Of a stretch of 64,000 nucleotides of DNA, positions 16,081-26,151 are shown piece by piece. The DNA comes from Cellulosilyticum sp. I15G10I2 (GTDB taxonomy: Bacteria > Bacillota > Clostridia > Lachnospirales > Cellulosilyticaceae), in contig NZ_FMMP01000028.1 of the NCBI RefSeq assembly GCF_900095725.1, positions 1 through 64,000 on the forward strand, read 5' to 3'. The notes below the pieces were generated by a model, which was given only the letters and a program-made list of their open reading frames with translations, was not told the origin of the DNA and did not search any database. The position numbers were made by a program, and so were the translations under genes. Every line of letters starts with the position of its first letter. The first letter of the stretch is position 1.

Positions 16081-18466
16081 CAATGTTAACGATACGACCT
16101 TTAACATAAATTTCTTTTATAATTTGCTTGCCTTCGAGCTTAGCTGCAGCTGCTAGTCTTGCTTTTGCAAGTACACTTGCTTCCTCTTCATCAGTGGCTA
16201 CTGTAATCTTACCGGCTACTTTACCACTAATCTGAATAGCTATTTCGATTTCATCTTCTTTCATTTTTTCCTTATCATAAACTGGCCACTCGTTTGCAAA
16301 TACACTGCCGCTACCCTCTAGTGTCTGCCAAAGCTCTTCGCTGATATGTGGTGTAAATGGTGCAAGCAGTATAATAAGCGTTCGGATTGTATCCTGATCA
16401 ATACCACCTTGTTTCTTTTGAAGATCCAGAAGCTTATTGGTATATTCCATAAAACCGCTAACTACTGTGTTAAGGCTGAAACTTTCCATACGTAGTGTAA
16501 TATCATAAATCATTTTATGTCGGATTCTTTCCATATCTTTAGTAGCCGGTATTGCTTTATTCTCATCAACTAGTTTCCATACTTTATTTAAGAAACGGTA
16601 TACGCCTTCAATCCCTCTATCATCCCACTCTGAATCAAGTTCTGGTGGTCCAATAAAAAGCTCATACATACGTAGGGAATCACAACCATATTTTTCTACA
16701 AGCTCATCCGGTGAAACTACATTACCCTTAGATTTGCTCATTTTCGCACCATTTTTTGTAACCATGCCTTGATTAAAAAGGCGTGTAAAAGGTTCTTCAA
16801 AATCTACTGTGCCGATATCATATAAAAATTTAGTATAAAACCTTGCATATAAAAGATGAAGAACGGCATGTTCAATCCCGCCCACATACATATCTACCGG
16901 CAGCCATTTTTTCATATCTTCTTTACTGATAAGTTCTTTATCATTGTGTGGATTGGGATACCTTAAGAAGTACCACGAGGAGCCAGCCCATTGCGGCATT
17001 GTGTTGGTTTCTCTTTTTGCAGGGCCTCCGCATTTTGGACAGGTTGTATTAACCCATTCATCTATTGCTGCAAGTGGCGATTCTCCTGTACCTGTTGGTT
17101 CATAGCTTTCTACTTGTGGTAATGTAATAGGAAGATCTTCTTCTTTTACCCCTACTACGCCGCAATGTTCACAGTGGACTACGGGTATAGGTTCACCCCA
17201 GTATCTTTGACGTGAAAATACCCAGTCACGAAGTTTATAATTAACCGTCTTTGTTCCAATACTTTGTTTTTCGAGGTACTCTGGTATAGAAATCTTTGCT
17301 TCACTTGATTTTTGACCATTAAATTCTCCTGAATTAACCATGATGCCTTCTTCAGTAAATGCTTCTTTTAAGTCTTCAATCTCTCCTGTTTTTGAAATAA
17401 CTTGTACAATAGGAAGCTTAAATTTTGTCGCAAAAGCAAAATCACGTTCATCATGAGCAGGTACACACATAATAGCGCCTGTTCCATAGTCCGCAAGTAC
17501 ATAATCAGAGATCCAAACAGGAAGCTTCTCGCCATTTAGCGGGTTGATCGCATATTTGCCTAAAAATACGCCTGTCTTATCTTTATCTGCCATACGATCA
17601 ACCGATGACTTAGTAGATGCATCAAAAACATATTTTTCTACTTGTGCCTTTTGTTCTTCCGCTGTAAGCGCCATAACAAGTTCATGTTCTGGGGCAAGAA
17701 CCATAAAAGTTGCACCATATAGCGTATCTGGTCTTGTTGTAAAAACTTTAACTTTTTTGTCTGCTCCTTCTATTTCGAAGTCAATCTCTGCACCGTAACT
17801 TTTACCAATCCAATCTGACTGCATCTTCTTAACTTTTTCCGGCCACTCAAGTCCTTCAAGGTCATTTAGAAGTCTTTCTGCATAAGCTGTTATCTTAAGC
17901 ATCCATTGACGCAGATTTTTCTTTGTGACTGTGCTGCCGCATCTGTCACAAGAACCCTCTTTCACTTCTTCATTTGCAAGTCCAGTTTTACAAGATGGGC
18001 ACCAGTTAATAGGCATTTCTTTTTCATAAGCAAGACCTTCTTCGAACATTTTAAGAAAGATCCACTGTGTCCACTTATAGTAATGAGGGTCTGTTGTATT
18101 CACTTCTTTATCCCAGTCGTAAATCGCACTGATATCGTGCAACTGGCGTTTAAAATTAGCTACGTTTTCGGCTGTAGCAATAGCTGGATGTACTTTCTTA
18201 GAAATAGCATAGTTTTCTGCAGGAAGCCCAAAAGCATCCCATCCCATCGGGTGAAGTACGTGGTAACCATGAAGAATTTGATAACGGCTCCATACATCTG
18301 AAAGTACATACCCTCTCCAATGCCCTACATGCAGTCCATTTCCTGATGGATAAGGAAACATATCCAGACAATAATAAGGCTTTTTATCTGGGGTCTCTAC
18401 ATTAATTGGTGCCTTATCCCAATTTGCTCTCCACTTTTGTTCAATTTGTTTGTGATCATATTTCAC
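16070..18466 (-). CDS. leuS: Leucyl-tRNA synthetase
   Basis: About 798 residues, the usual bacterial length. Class I signatures are HVGH in the N-terminal PYPSGNGLHVGHWRGY and KMSKS in the C-terminal half. It has a Zn-ribbon-like CPSC/CDRC pair, an editing CP1 domain (with TRPDTLYGATF) and a second CxxC pair (CPKC). The start is the GTG at 18466, because AGGAGG at 18475-18480 lies exactly upstream; a longer frame from 18496 would run through this site. A Leu-type T-box leader precedes it, so expression is expected to rise when tRNA-Leu is uncharged. Confidence 0.97.
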   Translation of the reverse strand: MKYDHKQIEQKWRANWDKAPINVETPDKKPYYCLDMFPYPSGNGLHVGHWRGYVLSDVWSRYQILHGYHVLHPMGWDAFGLPAENYAISKKVHPAIATAENVANFKRQLHDISAIYDWDKEVNTTDPHYYKWTQWIFLKMFEEGLAYEKEMPINWCPSCKTGLANEEVKEGSCDRCGSTVTKKNLRQWMLKITAYAERLLNDLEGLEWPEKVKKMQSDWIGKSYGAEIDFEIEGADKKVKVFTTRPDTLYGATFMVLAPEHELVMALTAEEQKAQVEKYVFDASTKSSVDRMADKDKTGVFLGKYAINPLNGEKLPVWISDYVLADYGTGAIMCVPAHDERDFAFATKFKLPIVQVISKTGEIEDLKEAFTEEGIMVNSGEFNGQKSSEAKISIPEYLEKQSIGTKTVNYKLRDWVFSRQRYWGEPIPVVHCEHCGVVGVKEEDLPITLPQVESYEPTGTGESPLAAIDEWVNTTCPKCGGPAKRETNTMPQWAGSSWYFLRYPNPHNDKELISKEDMKKWLPVDMYVGGIEHAVLHLLYARFYTKFLYDIGTVDFEEPFTRLFNQGMVTKNGAKMSKSKGNVVSPDELVEKYGCDSLRMYELFIGPPELDSEWDDRGIEGVYRFLNKVWKLVDENKAIPATKDMERIRHKMIYDITLRMESFSLNTVVSGFMEYTNKLLDLQKKQGGIDQDTIRTLIILLAPFTPHISEELWQTLEGSGSVFANEWPVYDKEKMKEDEIEIAIQISGKVAGKITVATDEEEASVLAKARLAAAAKLEGKQIIKEIYVKGRIVNIVAK

Positions 18467-18540
18467 AATATATTCCTCCTTTAGTACGTCTATCAATGAA
18501 TACGCTTTAAATTAACTACTACTTGCTTTCGTATTTCAAA

Positions 18541-18800
18541 ATAAAAACCTTTCGTCTCCTAATTCATATATTAAGAGACGAAAGGTTATTTCCGCGTTAC
18601 CACTCTAATTCGCAAAATTCTCTTTGCGCACTTTATCTTCTTTAACGGGAAGCACCGCCATTACCTACTCCAATATTCAGTATGGAACTTAGCGATGAGT
18701 TCATATTAATTGTTTTACTGCTTTACACCACCCAGCAGCTCTCTTAAAAAACGCCTTATACTACTACTTCGCATCATTGTATTTAAAATATTTGATTTTT
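18541..18800 (-). ncRNA. T-box leader of leuS (Leu specifier CTC)
   Basis: On the minus strand the conserved T-box AGAGTGGTAACGCGG is at 18592-18606. It is followed by a terminator with a 13-bp stem (18546-18587) and T-rich tail. The AG-bulge region AGAGAGCTGCTGGGTGGTG is upstream. The specifier lies in GAACTCATC, giving CTC (Leu) at 18697-18699. Uncharged tRNA-Leu would stabilise the antiterminator. Confidence 0.95.
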
Positions 18801-18808
18801 CATAGCAA

Positions 18809-18837
18809 ATTTTATCATATACGCGCTAGAAAATCAA
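18809..18837 (-). promoter_or_regulatory. Promoter of the leuS T-box transcript
   Basis: TTGATT (18832-18837), a 17-bp spacer and extended -10 TGATAAAAT (hexamer at 18809-18814), just upstream of the T-box leader on the minus strand. Confidence 0.7.
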
Positions 18838-18858
18838 CGCCTAAATACAATTCCTTTA

Positions 18859-19806
18859 TTATTTATCTTCTTCTGAGCGCTGAGCTTTGACTTTGCTATT
18901 TTTTTTAAACCTTTTACTAAGAACGATTATTATAATTGCACTAGGTACGATAAGAATTAAAAACGGTATAACAGCTACTATTATTAATACAAAGCCTTCT
19001 AATAAACGCTTAAGCCCTTTTATAGATTCTTTAAATGTATCATTTATTTTATCGCCAAAAGTAATAATAGGTCTAGACTCTTCAATTTTAAAGACCTCTT
19101 CAATAGATATATTAATTGTACTCATATCTACCAACTGATCATATTGCTGCAAAGTACCACTTAACTTTTCAATTTCATAAGTTACCTGACCCAGTTCTTG
19201 TTCTATTGTAAAAAGGTCTTTAAGTGAGCCTGTTTGTTCTAGAAGGACTAATAATCTTTCATGTCTTGTTTTTAAAGACTTAAGCCGTATTTCCGTATCC
19301 ACATATTCACTTGTAATGTCTGTGCTGTTAGACGTTGTATAAACAACATTTCCAAATTCACTTGACTGATTAATAAAAGCATCAAAGTGTTTTTGAGGAA
19401 TACGCACAACGAGAGATGCACTTCTTGTATTCTGATAGTTATTATAGAAGTTACTCCCCTGTATATTCGAATTTTCTACATACCCCTCCAAGCTCTGTAC
19501 CTTCGCAACGATATCTTCTACACTTTTTTTAAAATCTTTAGTCTGCAATTGAAGTTCTCCCGTTTTAATCATTTTACGGTTATATCCCACATCTGTATTA
19601 ACATTGGGACTTTCAGGTCTTGCTACCTCTTCTCTAACAGCTGTCCCTGTTGCAGTATCCATCATCATACCTTCTGACTTTGCTGCTTGATTTGCAGTAG
19701 AAGTCTCTGATCTTGCTGACTTTTGAGCCCCACACCCATATAGACTAAATACCAAAACAGCTGCTACCATGACTTGCAAAATTTTAATTAGAACTTTATT
19801 CTTCAT
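18859..19806 (-). CDS. DUF4349 lipoprotein
   Basis: About 315 residues. A lipoprotein signal peptide with lipobox LYGC comes first, then a flexible linker. The DUF4349 domain follows, starting near MIKTGELQLQTKDF and containing a helical coiled-coil middle (about 180-230). A C-terminal membrane helix (about 275-300) is followed by a basic cytoplasmic tail. The ATG at 19806 is preferred because AAAGGGGAG sits at proper distance; the ATG six codons earlier overlaps that site. The family is common in Firmicutes cell envelopes but has no established activity. Single gene. Confidence 0.85.
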   Translation of the reverse strand: MKNKVLIKILQVMVAAVLVFSLYGCGAQKSARSETSTANQAAKSEGMMMDTATGTAVREEVARPESPNVNTDVGYNRKMIKTGELQLQTKDFKKSVEDIVAKVQSLEGYVENSNIQGSNFYNNYQNTRSASLVVRIPQKHFDAFINQSSEFGNVVYTTSNSTDITSEYVDTEIRLKSLKTRHERLLVLLEQTGSLKDLFTIEQELGQVTYEIEKLSGTLQQYDQLVDMSTINISIEEVFKIEESRPIITFGDKINDTFKESIKGLKRLLEGFVLIIVAVIPFLILIVPSAIIIIVLSKRFKKNSKVKAQRSEEDK

Positions 19807-19907
19807 TTCTTTCTCCCCTTTCATGATCTATTATTCATTATCTTTTTTATTAAGACGTTTCTAGTAAGTTATTTGTTCCAGTGTAAGTCTATTTACATTA
19901 CTTTAGA

Positions 19908-20678
19908 TCACTTCAGATACAAAGATTTTTGATACTTCGCTACTATTTGGCTCGCCCAACCTCGGGGTATTTTTACAAATAATTTATTCCCAAGCCCTGG
20001 AATAATTATCGTCTTGCGCTTCATCAATCCTTTAAAAGCTACCTGCGCTACTTCCTTAGCCCCCATTGCAAATTTTGCATCTTTTTTGCCCGCTTTTTTT
20101 GAAAATTCTGTTTGGGTTGCTCCGGGACAAAGAGCTGACACTGTGATGCCAAATGGTTTAAGTTCTATCTGCAGTGCCTCTGATAGTGATAACACATAAG
20201 CCTTAGTTGCATAATAAACAGCTGTATAGGGACCAGAATGATATGATCCAGTTGAGGCTACATTAAGAATCTTGCCTTGTTTGCGTTTTACCATTTCCGC
20301 GCCAAAGAGCTTAGTAAGTTCTGTTAAAGCTATTATATTAAGCTGTATCAATTTAAGATCTTCTTCAAATACTTTATCTTGAAACGCACCTACATATCCA
20401 GCGCCTGCATTATTAATAAGTATATCTATTTCAATACCCATTCTTTTAACCTTTTCAAATACTGCTTGTCCTGCCCCTATTTGTGCTAACTCTTCCTGAA
20501 TGATATCAATCTTAATATCTCTTCTTTTAATTCCCAGCTCATGTTTTAAAACGTCAAGCTTATACATATTTCTGGCTACTAAAATGAGATTATAACCTTT
20601 TTCTGCAAATAACTTAGCAAGTTCACGTCCAATTCCACTTGAAGCGCCTGTTATAAGCACTGTATAATCTTTAGGCAT
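19908..20678 (-). CDS. Short-chain dehydrogenase/reductase (DltE/YqjQ-like)
   Basis: 256 residues, classical SDR. It has the Rossmann motif TGASSGIG near residues 9-16, NNAGAG for the NAG motif, catalytic Ser in ASTGSYHSG, and YYATKAY as the YxxxK motif. The C terminus is basic and hydrophobic, as in membrane-associated SDRs of the YqjQ/DltE group. The RBS is AGGAGA before the ATG. Substrate unknown. It is a single gene with no obvious operon partner. Confidence 0.9.
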   Translation of the reverse strand: MPKDYTVLITGASSGIGRELAKLFAEKGYNLILVARNMYKLDVLKHELGIKRRDIKIDIIQEELAQIGAGQAVFEKVKRMGIEIDILINNAGAGYVGAFQDKVFEEDLKLIQLNIIALTELTKLFGAEMVKRKQGKILNVASTGSYHSGPYTAVYYATKAYVLSLSEALQIELKPFGITVSALCPGATQTEFSKKAGKKDAKFAMGAKEVAQVAFKGLMKRKTIIIPGLGNKLFVKIPRGWASQIVAKYQKSLYLK

Positions 20679-20801
20679 TAGTTCTTCTCCTAACTCTATT
20701 AAACTTAATGATGTTTTATAATATCATTATATGTTTTTTCTGAAAATTCATCAAATATTTTTTATAACTTCTATTTAAATAGTACTATAACATAACTTCT
20801 A

Positions 20802-20858
20802 TACTTATAAAAAAGCAACATCTCATTTTATTTTGAGGTGTTGCTTTTTATAAGTATC
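20802..20858 (-). terminator. Intrinsic terminator of the DUF975 gene
   Basis: A long stem of about 24 bp, with AAAAAGCAACATCTCA pairing to its mate around a TTTTATTT loop. An A/T-rich tail follows on the minus strand. Confidence 0.85.
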
Positions 20859-20882
20859 CTCTATTTGGATTACATAGAGTAA

Positions 20883-21638
20883 TTAAGTTGAAGTGTTGTT
20901 TAATTCTCCATCTTGAATCAATCTATTTTGTAATGCTCTTCTTCTTAATGTAATATATAACTCTGCCTTGGTTGCATTAACATAGGGGTGTACAAATAAG
21001 ATTCCTACGCCACAGGCTAATGCACCTAATAAATACCATCCAATAAAAGATAAATCTAATACCCATATATTAGCTTTCTCTCCCATAGTCATTTGGTTGC
21101 TTAACGCGACAGCTCTTTTATAATCAATTTCAGGATTATCTGCTAAAATATACGGAACCATGCTATAAGCATATCCTTTTATAATCCCTGGAATAACAAG
21201 CAGCAGACTCCATAAAAAGATTAAAAGATTTGTATAAAACATTGTTTTAATAACATTCATGTATCTGCCATTTTTAAAACCATACCCCAATAAATCAACT
21301 TGTGCATCTTCTATAGTCAGGCTCATAAAAAACCTTCTAGCACCTACCTCTAAGGGATTAGCTAAAAATATACTAAAAGCTAAACTAATAATAAAAAAGC
21401 CAAGCCCTGCTATAATAGCTATTAAAATAGCAGGTCCAACCCAGTCCCAACTTATATTGCCACCTCTTATTTGTTTTTCAATAAAGACTCTGCCATCATC
21501 CCTCTGGTTAAATCTTTGAGTTATACTGGAAAAACCACCTGATACCAATGCTAAAATAAAACTGACCAAGAGTGCTTTCCAATACGATCTTTTAAGCACT
21601 ATCTTAGCTCTTTCCTTAAGTTCTTCCCGTGTCCACAT
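20883..21638 (-). CDS. DUF975 integral membrane protein
   Basis: 251 residues with about five or six membrane helices. The N-terminal cytoplasmic start WTREELKERAKIVLKRSYWK is the hallmark of DUF975. The order of helices and loops also fits, including the GYAYSMVPYILADNPEI segment conserved in the family. A strong AAGGAGG precedes the ATG. Function unknown for the whole family. It is a single gene between an SDR and an EF-G paralogue. Confidence 0.85.
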   Translation of the reverse strand: MWTREELKERAKIVLKRSYWKALLVSFILALVSGGFSSITQRFNQRDDGRVFIEKQIRGGNISWDWVGPAILIAIIAGLGFFIISLAFSIFLANPLEVGARRFFMSLTIEDAQVDLLGYGFKNGRYMNVIKTMFYTNLLIFLWSLLLVIPGIIKGYAYSMVPYILADNPEIDYKRAVALSNQMTMGEKANIWVLDLSFIGWYLLGALACGVGILFVHPYVNATKAELYITLRRRALQNRLIQDGELNNTST

Positions 21639-21782
21639 ATCTACCCCTCCTTACATATAGTTTAACATATTCAAAATTATTAATCTATATACCATTTTTC
21701 AAATGTAACATTTTTATTTTTACTCATTGTCCCCTTGTTTTTCAAAAATCCCTTGATCTCTTTTTTCTAAAAGCATTCACCC

Positions 21783-21830
21783 TAAGAGAGATTATATCCT
21801 CATAATATAGTGATGATATAATCTCTCTTA
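21783..21830 (-). terminator. Terminator of the EF-G-like gene
   Basis: A 16-bp perfect stem TAAGAGAGATTATATC with its mate, loop of 16 nt. It lies 26 bp past the stop. Confidence 0.8.
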
Positions 21831-21855
21831 TTAAAGTATTATTTTAATAATCTAC

Positions 21856-23928
21856 TTATGCCATTTCTTTTCTAGCAGCTATAACTTTCTGCTGAACATC
21901 TACTGGTGCCTCTTCATATTTTTCAAATCGGTAATAAATATCTCCCCTACCTTGCGTCATTGAACGTACATCAGTTGCATACGTATAGAGTTCTGCCATA
22001 GGAACTTCTGCTACTATAACTTGTTTTTGACCTTTGATTTCCATGCCAATCATACGTCCTCTGCGCTTTTTCATATCCCCCATAATATCACCTGTATATT
22101 CTTCAGGTGTTGTTATTTCAACATGTGCAATAGGTTCAAGAATAGTGGGCTGAGCTTTTACCAACCCTTCTTTAAATGCAATTGTAGTCGCCATCTTAAA
22201 TGCCATTTCTGAGGAATCAACCGGATGATAAGAACCATCTAACAACACTGCTTTGAGTCCTACGACTGGATAACCCGCAAGTACTCCTTTACCGATACAT
22301 TCTTCAAGACCCTTTTCAACCGCCGGGAAGTATTGTCTTGGTACCGCGCCTCCAAATATTTTTTCTTCAAATACATAGGGAAGTTCTAAATCCCCAGATG
22401 GCTGAAACTCCATAACAACATCTCCATATTGACCATGTCCGCCTGATTGTTTTTTGTGCTTTCCTCTAATATTAATCTTTCCTTTTATCGTTTCTCTATA
22501 TCTTGTTGTTGGATTTTCTAGATAAACATCTACCTTAAATTTAGATTTAAGCATACTCACTATAATATCAAGTTGTTGCTGACCTAGTCCATAAATAACC
22601 GTCTCATGTGTTTCTTTATCATATTCTATATAAAATGTTGGGTCCTCTGACATAAGCTTGCCAAGAGCACTCGACATCTTTTCTTCATCTCCCTTACCCA
22701 TTGGGAATATTGCCATTTTAACATAAGGTTTCGGAAAGTCTACAGCATTAAATATAATTGGTAATGTTTTATCAGATAATGTATCTGACGTTTTAGGGGT
22801 TTTAAGCTTAGCGACTGCGCCAATATCACCTGCATAAAGTTTTCCTACTTCTTTTTGTTCTTTACCTACAAGTACATAAAGATGAGATAGTTTTTCCATT
22901 TCTTCTGTCCGAGTATTAAGAAGCATATCATCTGTACTTACTGTTCCCGTCTTAACTTTAAATAAAGAGAATTTTCCGATGAAGGGATCTACAATTGTTT
23001 TAAAGATAAATAAAGATGTTTTTTGACTATTAGTACAAGTAATTTCTAATTTCTCATTAGTAGTCATTTGAACAGCCATATCTTTATTACCTTCGTCCGG
23101 GGATGGGAATAAAGATATCATGGTATCCATTAGCACTGATATTCCTGTACTATTTACAGAACTGCCACAAAGTACGGGCACAATTTGTTTTTCCATAACA
23201 CCCTTTTTAAATGCAGCCTGGATTTCTTCAAGTGTAATTTCTTCTTCTGCAAAATACTTTTCCATAAGTACTTCATCTGTTTCAGCCACTGCTTCTAGAA
23301 TCATTGTTCGGATAGGTGCTATTTTTTCCTGTAGTTCTTCTGGTATAGGGCATGTTACAACTTTACTGCCATCAAATCTTCGTCCTAGCATTTTAAGAAC
23401 GTGTACATAGCCTACAAACTTACTTCCCTCATACCAAGGTACTTGAACGGGTGCAATACTCATTCCGAATTTTTCCTTGCATTCGGTAAGTATCGCTTCA
23501 ATATCAACATTTTCAGCATCCATTTCTGTAATAAACATCATTTTAGGTACATCAGCAGCTGCAGCATATTCCCAAGCCTTTTCAGTACCTACTTCCACCC
23601 CTGCTGTACCTTTTATTATAATAAGTGCACTATCTGCCACACTCATCGCTTCTTTTACCCCGCCTGCAAAATCAAAATATCCTGGAGTATCTAATATATT
23701 GAGTTTATAATCTTTCCATTCTACAGGAATCAGTGATGTTCTAATCGAAATTTTACGTTTAATTTCCTCTGGATCAAAATCACTTACAGTATTACCTGCA
23801 TTAACCTTTCCTAGTCTATTTGTCATACCCGCTGTATATAACATTGCTTCTGCCAAGGTCGTTTTTCCTGCACCACCATGTCCTAGCAGTGCAATGTTCC
23901 GAATGAATTTTGTTTCATATAATTTCAT
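21856..23928 (-). CDS. Elongation factor G-like GTPase, paralogue
   Basis: 690 residues with the full EF-G domain order: G domain, beta-barrel, domain III, domain IV and C-terminal domain V. G1 is GHGGAGKT (16-23) and G3 is DTPGYFDF (80-87). G4, normally NKMD, reads TEMD at 134-137, and the His after DTPG that activates GTP hydrolysis in canonical EF-G is a Tyr (Y84). It belongs to the group of extra EF-G copies found in many Firmicutes rather than the translocase in the str operon. It may be a stress or ribosome-recycling factor, or a regulator; nothing local decides this. AGGAGG precedes the ATG. Confidence 0.88.
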   Translation of the reverse strand: MKLYETKFIRNIALLGHGGAGKTTLAEAMLYTAGMTNRLGKVNAGNTVSDFDPEEIKRKISIRTSLIPVEWKDYKLNILDTPGYFDFAGGVKEAMSVADSALIIIKGTAGVEVGTEKAWEYAAAADVPKMMFITEMDAENVDIEAILTECKEKFGMSIAPVQVPWYEGSKFVGYVHVLKMLGRRFDGSKVVTCPIPEELQEKIAPIRTMILEAVAETDEVLMEKYFAEEEITLEEIQAAFKKGVMEKQIVPVLCGSSVNSTGISVLMDTMISLFPSPDEGNKDMAVQMTTNEKLEITCTNSQKTSLFIFKTIVDPFIGKFSLFKVKTGTVSTDDMLLNTRTEEMEKLSHLYVLVGKEQKEVGKLYAGDIGAVAKLKTPKTSDTLSDKTLPIIFNAVDFPKPYVKMAIFPMGKGDEEKMSSALGKLMSEDPTFYIEYDKETHETVIYGLGQQQLDIIVSMLKSKFKVDVYLENPTTRYRETIKGKINIRGKHKKQSGGHGQYGDVVMEFQPSGDLELPYVFEEKIFGGAVPRQYFPAVEKGLEECIGKGVLAGYPVVGLKAVLLDGSYHPVDSSEMAFKMATTIAFKEGLVKAQPTILEPIAHVEITTPEEYTGDIMGDMKKRRGRMIGMEIKGQKQVIVAEVPMAELYTYATDVRSMTQGRGDIYYRFEKYEEAPVDVQQKVIAARKEMA

Positions 23929-24078
23929 ATAATTACCTCCTCCAGATGATATAATTATTTGTACCTCTTATCTTAATAATTCTATATTATCAATAATTTA
24001 TCCTTCTTTTATATTTTATTTTTATACATTTATCATATAAAAAAGATTTAAATTATCTAAATAGTTGAAATAAGCTAT

Positions 24079-24119
24079 AAAAAAGACAAATAATATTTAC
24101 TATATTATTTGTCTTTTTT
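24079..24119 (-). terminator. Intrinsic terminator
   Basis: An 18-bp perfect stem of A-rich sequence (AAAAAAGACAAATAATAT with its mate) with U tracts on both strands. It lies just after the 24142 gene. Confidence 0.8.
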
Positions 24120-24141
24120 ATTTATTCCTATTCATTCCTAT

Positions 24142-24549
24142 TCATTTTATTAGGTGCCACTGCTTATTAACTAAGTGTATTAATGTTTCTAACTCTGTTT
24201 TCATATCAATTCCACTTACTATGCTATTAATAGTTTGTATATCTTGCCCTTGTATGCCCTCAATCCCCTGCGACTCCAAATAGCAAATTATATAGTTATG
24301 CATCAATCTATCAAAGTTTTTAATAAATGAATTAATAAGATAGTCATTTAAAACTAACATTTGCATTATAGTTGAATCAATATTCAAATTCATATGTGTA
24401 AGAACCGCTTGATTAATTATATTAGAAATAACTGATTCTACAGATCCTGCCCTCATTTCTAATATTTGAGTAAGTATTACCATTTCATCCAGATCATTGT
24501 ATTTATTTTCTGTTTCCAGCGTAAGATAAAGTTCTTTTAACTGCGTCAT
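24142..24549 (-). CDS. Hypothetical helical protein
   Basis: 135 residues, predicted all helical, no membrane segment, one Cys. GGGAGG lies before the ATG. A terminator follows immediately. Its size and helical character are like the unknown gene at 12164, but I see no convincing sequence match. No family recognised. Confidence 0.6.
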   Translation of the reverse strand: MTQLKELYLTLETENKYNDLDEMVILTQILEMRAGSVESVISNIINQAVLTHMNLNIDSTIMQMLVLNDYLINSFIKNFDRLMHNYIICYLESQGIEGIQGQDIQTINSIVSGIDMKTELETLIHLVNKQWHLIK

Positions 24550-24705
24550 CTCAACCCTCCCTTCAACATTTTCCCCTCTTTCTACCTTCTTTTTTGAGTT
24601 GACTCATTATACCATTTTACCAATCATTTTACATTAGAAGTTTTCTCTAATTAATTTTCTTAAAACCTTGGTACATTTTAGGTTCTTTTAAGAATACAAT
24701 AAAAA

Positions 24706-24734
24706 AACATTACTTGTTTTGACAAGTAATGTTT
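24706..24734 (-). terminator. Terminator of glyA
   Basis: An 11-bp perfect stem ACATTACTTGT with its mate, 4-nt loop. It is followed by seven T on the minus strand. Confidence 0.85.
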
Positions 24735-24751
24735 AGTAATATTTTTTATTT

Positions 24752-25987
24752 TTAGTAAAGTGGGTATTTATCTAATAACTTAGCAACTCTTTGTTCACAT
24801 TCTTTTCTATTTTTTTCAAAATCGCTAAGAGTGAGATAAATAATATCAGCTATTTCATCCATATCTTCTTCTTTCATCCCTCTTGTTGTAACAGCTGGCG
24901 TTCCTAGCCTAATACCACTTGTAATAAAAGGAGATGCAGGATCAAAAGGTATAGTATTTTTATTACAAGTAACGCCTATTTCATCAAGCATATTTTCTGC
25001 TTGTTTGCCTGTTATATTCATATTTCTTACATCTACGCTCATAAGATGTGTATCTGTACCACCTGATACGATACGAAGATCTCTTTTCATAAGTGCCTGA
25101 GCCAGTGCCTCTGCATTTCTAATAATTTGCTTTTGATAAGTTTTAAAATCATCTTCAAGCGCTTCTTTAAAACTTACAGCCTTTGCTGCAATCACGTGCA
25201 TAAGCGGCCCCCCTTGAATACCAGGGAATATAGCTTTATCAACAGCCTGTGCGAATTCTGATGTACAAAGTATCATACCACCCCTTGGACCTCTTAAAGT
25301 TTTATGAGTAGTTGTTGTTACAAAATGTGCATAAGGAATAGGATTTGGATGAAGGCCAGCAGCTATGAGTCCCGCAATATGTGCCATATCTACCATAAGA
25401 TATGCGCCTACTTCATCTGCTATTTCTCTGAACCTTGCAAAATCTATCGTTCTTGCATAAGCACTTGCACCAGCAATAATCATTTTAGGTTTGTGTTCGA
25501 GCGCAAGTTCTCTGATATTATCATAGTCTATTTGCTCTGTCTTTGCATTTACTTCATAAGAAACAACATTGTAATGTTTACCTGATATGTTAACAGGACT
25601 GCCATGTGTTAAATGTCCCCCATGACTAAGATTCATCCCCATAACCGTATCTCCAGGCTTAAGTACTGCGAAAAATACCGCTTGGTTAGCTTGTGATCCT
25701 GAGTTAGGCTGTACATTAGCATGTTCCGCTCCAAAAAGCTTTTTAGCACGTTCTCTTGCTAAGTCTTCAATTTTGTCTACTACTTCGCAGCCACCATAGT
25801 AACGTTTCCCTGGATAACCCTCTGCATATTTATTAGTAAGTGGACTTCCCATTGCTGCCATAACAGCTTTAGATACAAAATTTTCTGAAGCTATCAGTTC
25901 AATTTTATTTGTTTGTCTATTCGTTTCTTCTACAATCAGATCTGCTATTTCACGGTCTACGCCGTATAATTCTTCTAAAGAATACAT
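24752..25987 (-). CDS. glyA: Serine hydroxymethyltransferase
   Basis: 411 residues, the usual length. This PLP enzyme interconverts serine and glycine with tetrahydrofolate and supplies one-carbon units. The PLP lysine is in [14 protein letters not shown] near residue 226, and the family motifs [15 protein letters not shown] and [14 protein letters not shown] are present. AAGGATGGTG lies upstream of the ATG. It is a single gene with its own terminator; no glycine or purine riboswitch is visible in the 160-bp upstream spacer. Confidence 0.97.
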   Translation of the reverse strand: MYSLEELYGVDREIADLIVEETNRQTNKIELIASENFVSKAVMAAMGSPLTNKYAEGYPGKRYYGGCEVVDKIEDLARERAKKLFGAEHANVQPNSGSQANQAVFFAVLKPGDTVMGMNLSHGGHLTHGSPVNISGKHYNVVSYEVNAKTEQIDYDNIRELALEHKPKMIIAGASAYARTIDFARFREIADEVGAYLMVDMAHIAGLIAAGLHPNPIPYAHFVTTTTHKTLRGPRGGMILCTSEFAQAVDKAIFPGIQGGPLMHVIAAKAVSFKEALEDDFKTYQKQIIRNAEALAQALMKRDLRIVSGGTDTHLMSVDVRNMNITGKQAENMLDEIGVTCNKNTIPFDPASPFITSGIRLGTPAVTTRGMKEEDMDEIADIIYLTLSDFEKNRKECEQRVAKLLDKYPLY

Positions 25988-26151
25988 GTTTTACACCATC
26001 CTTATATTGTATGTCTATTCATTATATTATTATAAATAATATTTTTTCTATTATGCTATAATAATCTCTAATTATTATTATAATAATATATTTAGCTAAA
26101 AATGTATAGTTTTTTTTCGAACATTTTCAACATATAAAGATAAAAGGTTCA

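Noticed and set aside
18467-18496. Longer leuS start
   Set aside because: It would read through the AGGAGG site that serves the GTG at 18466, and LeuS proteins begin near that GTG.
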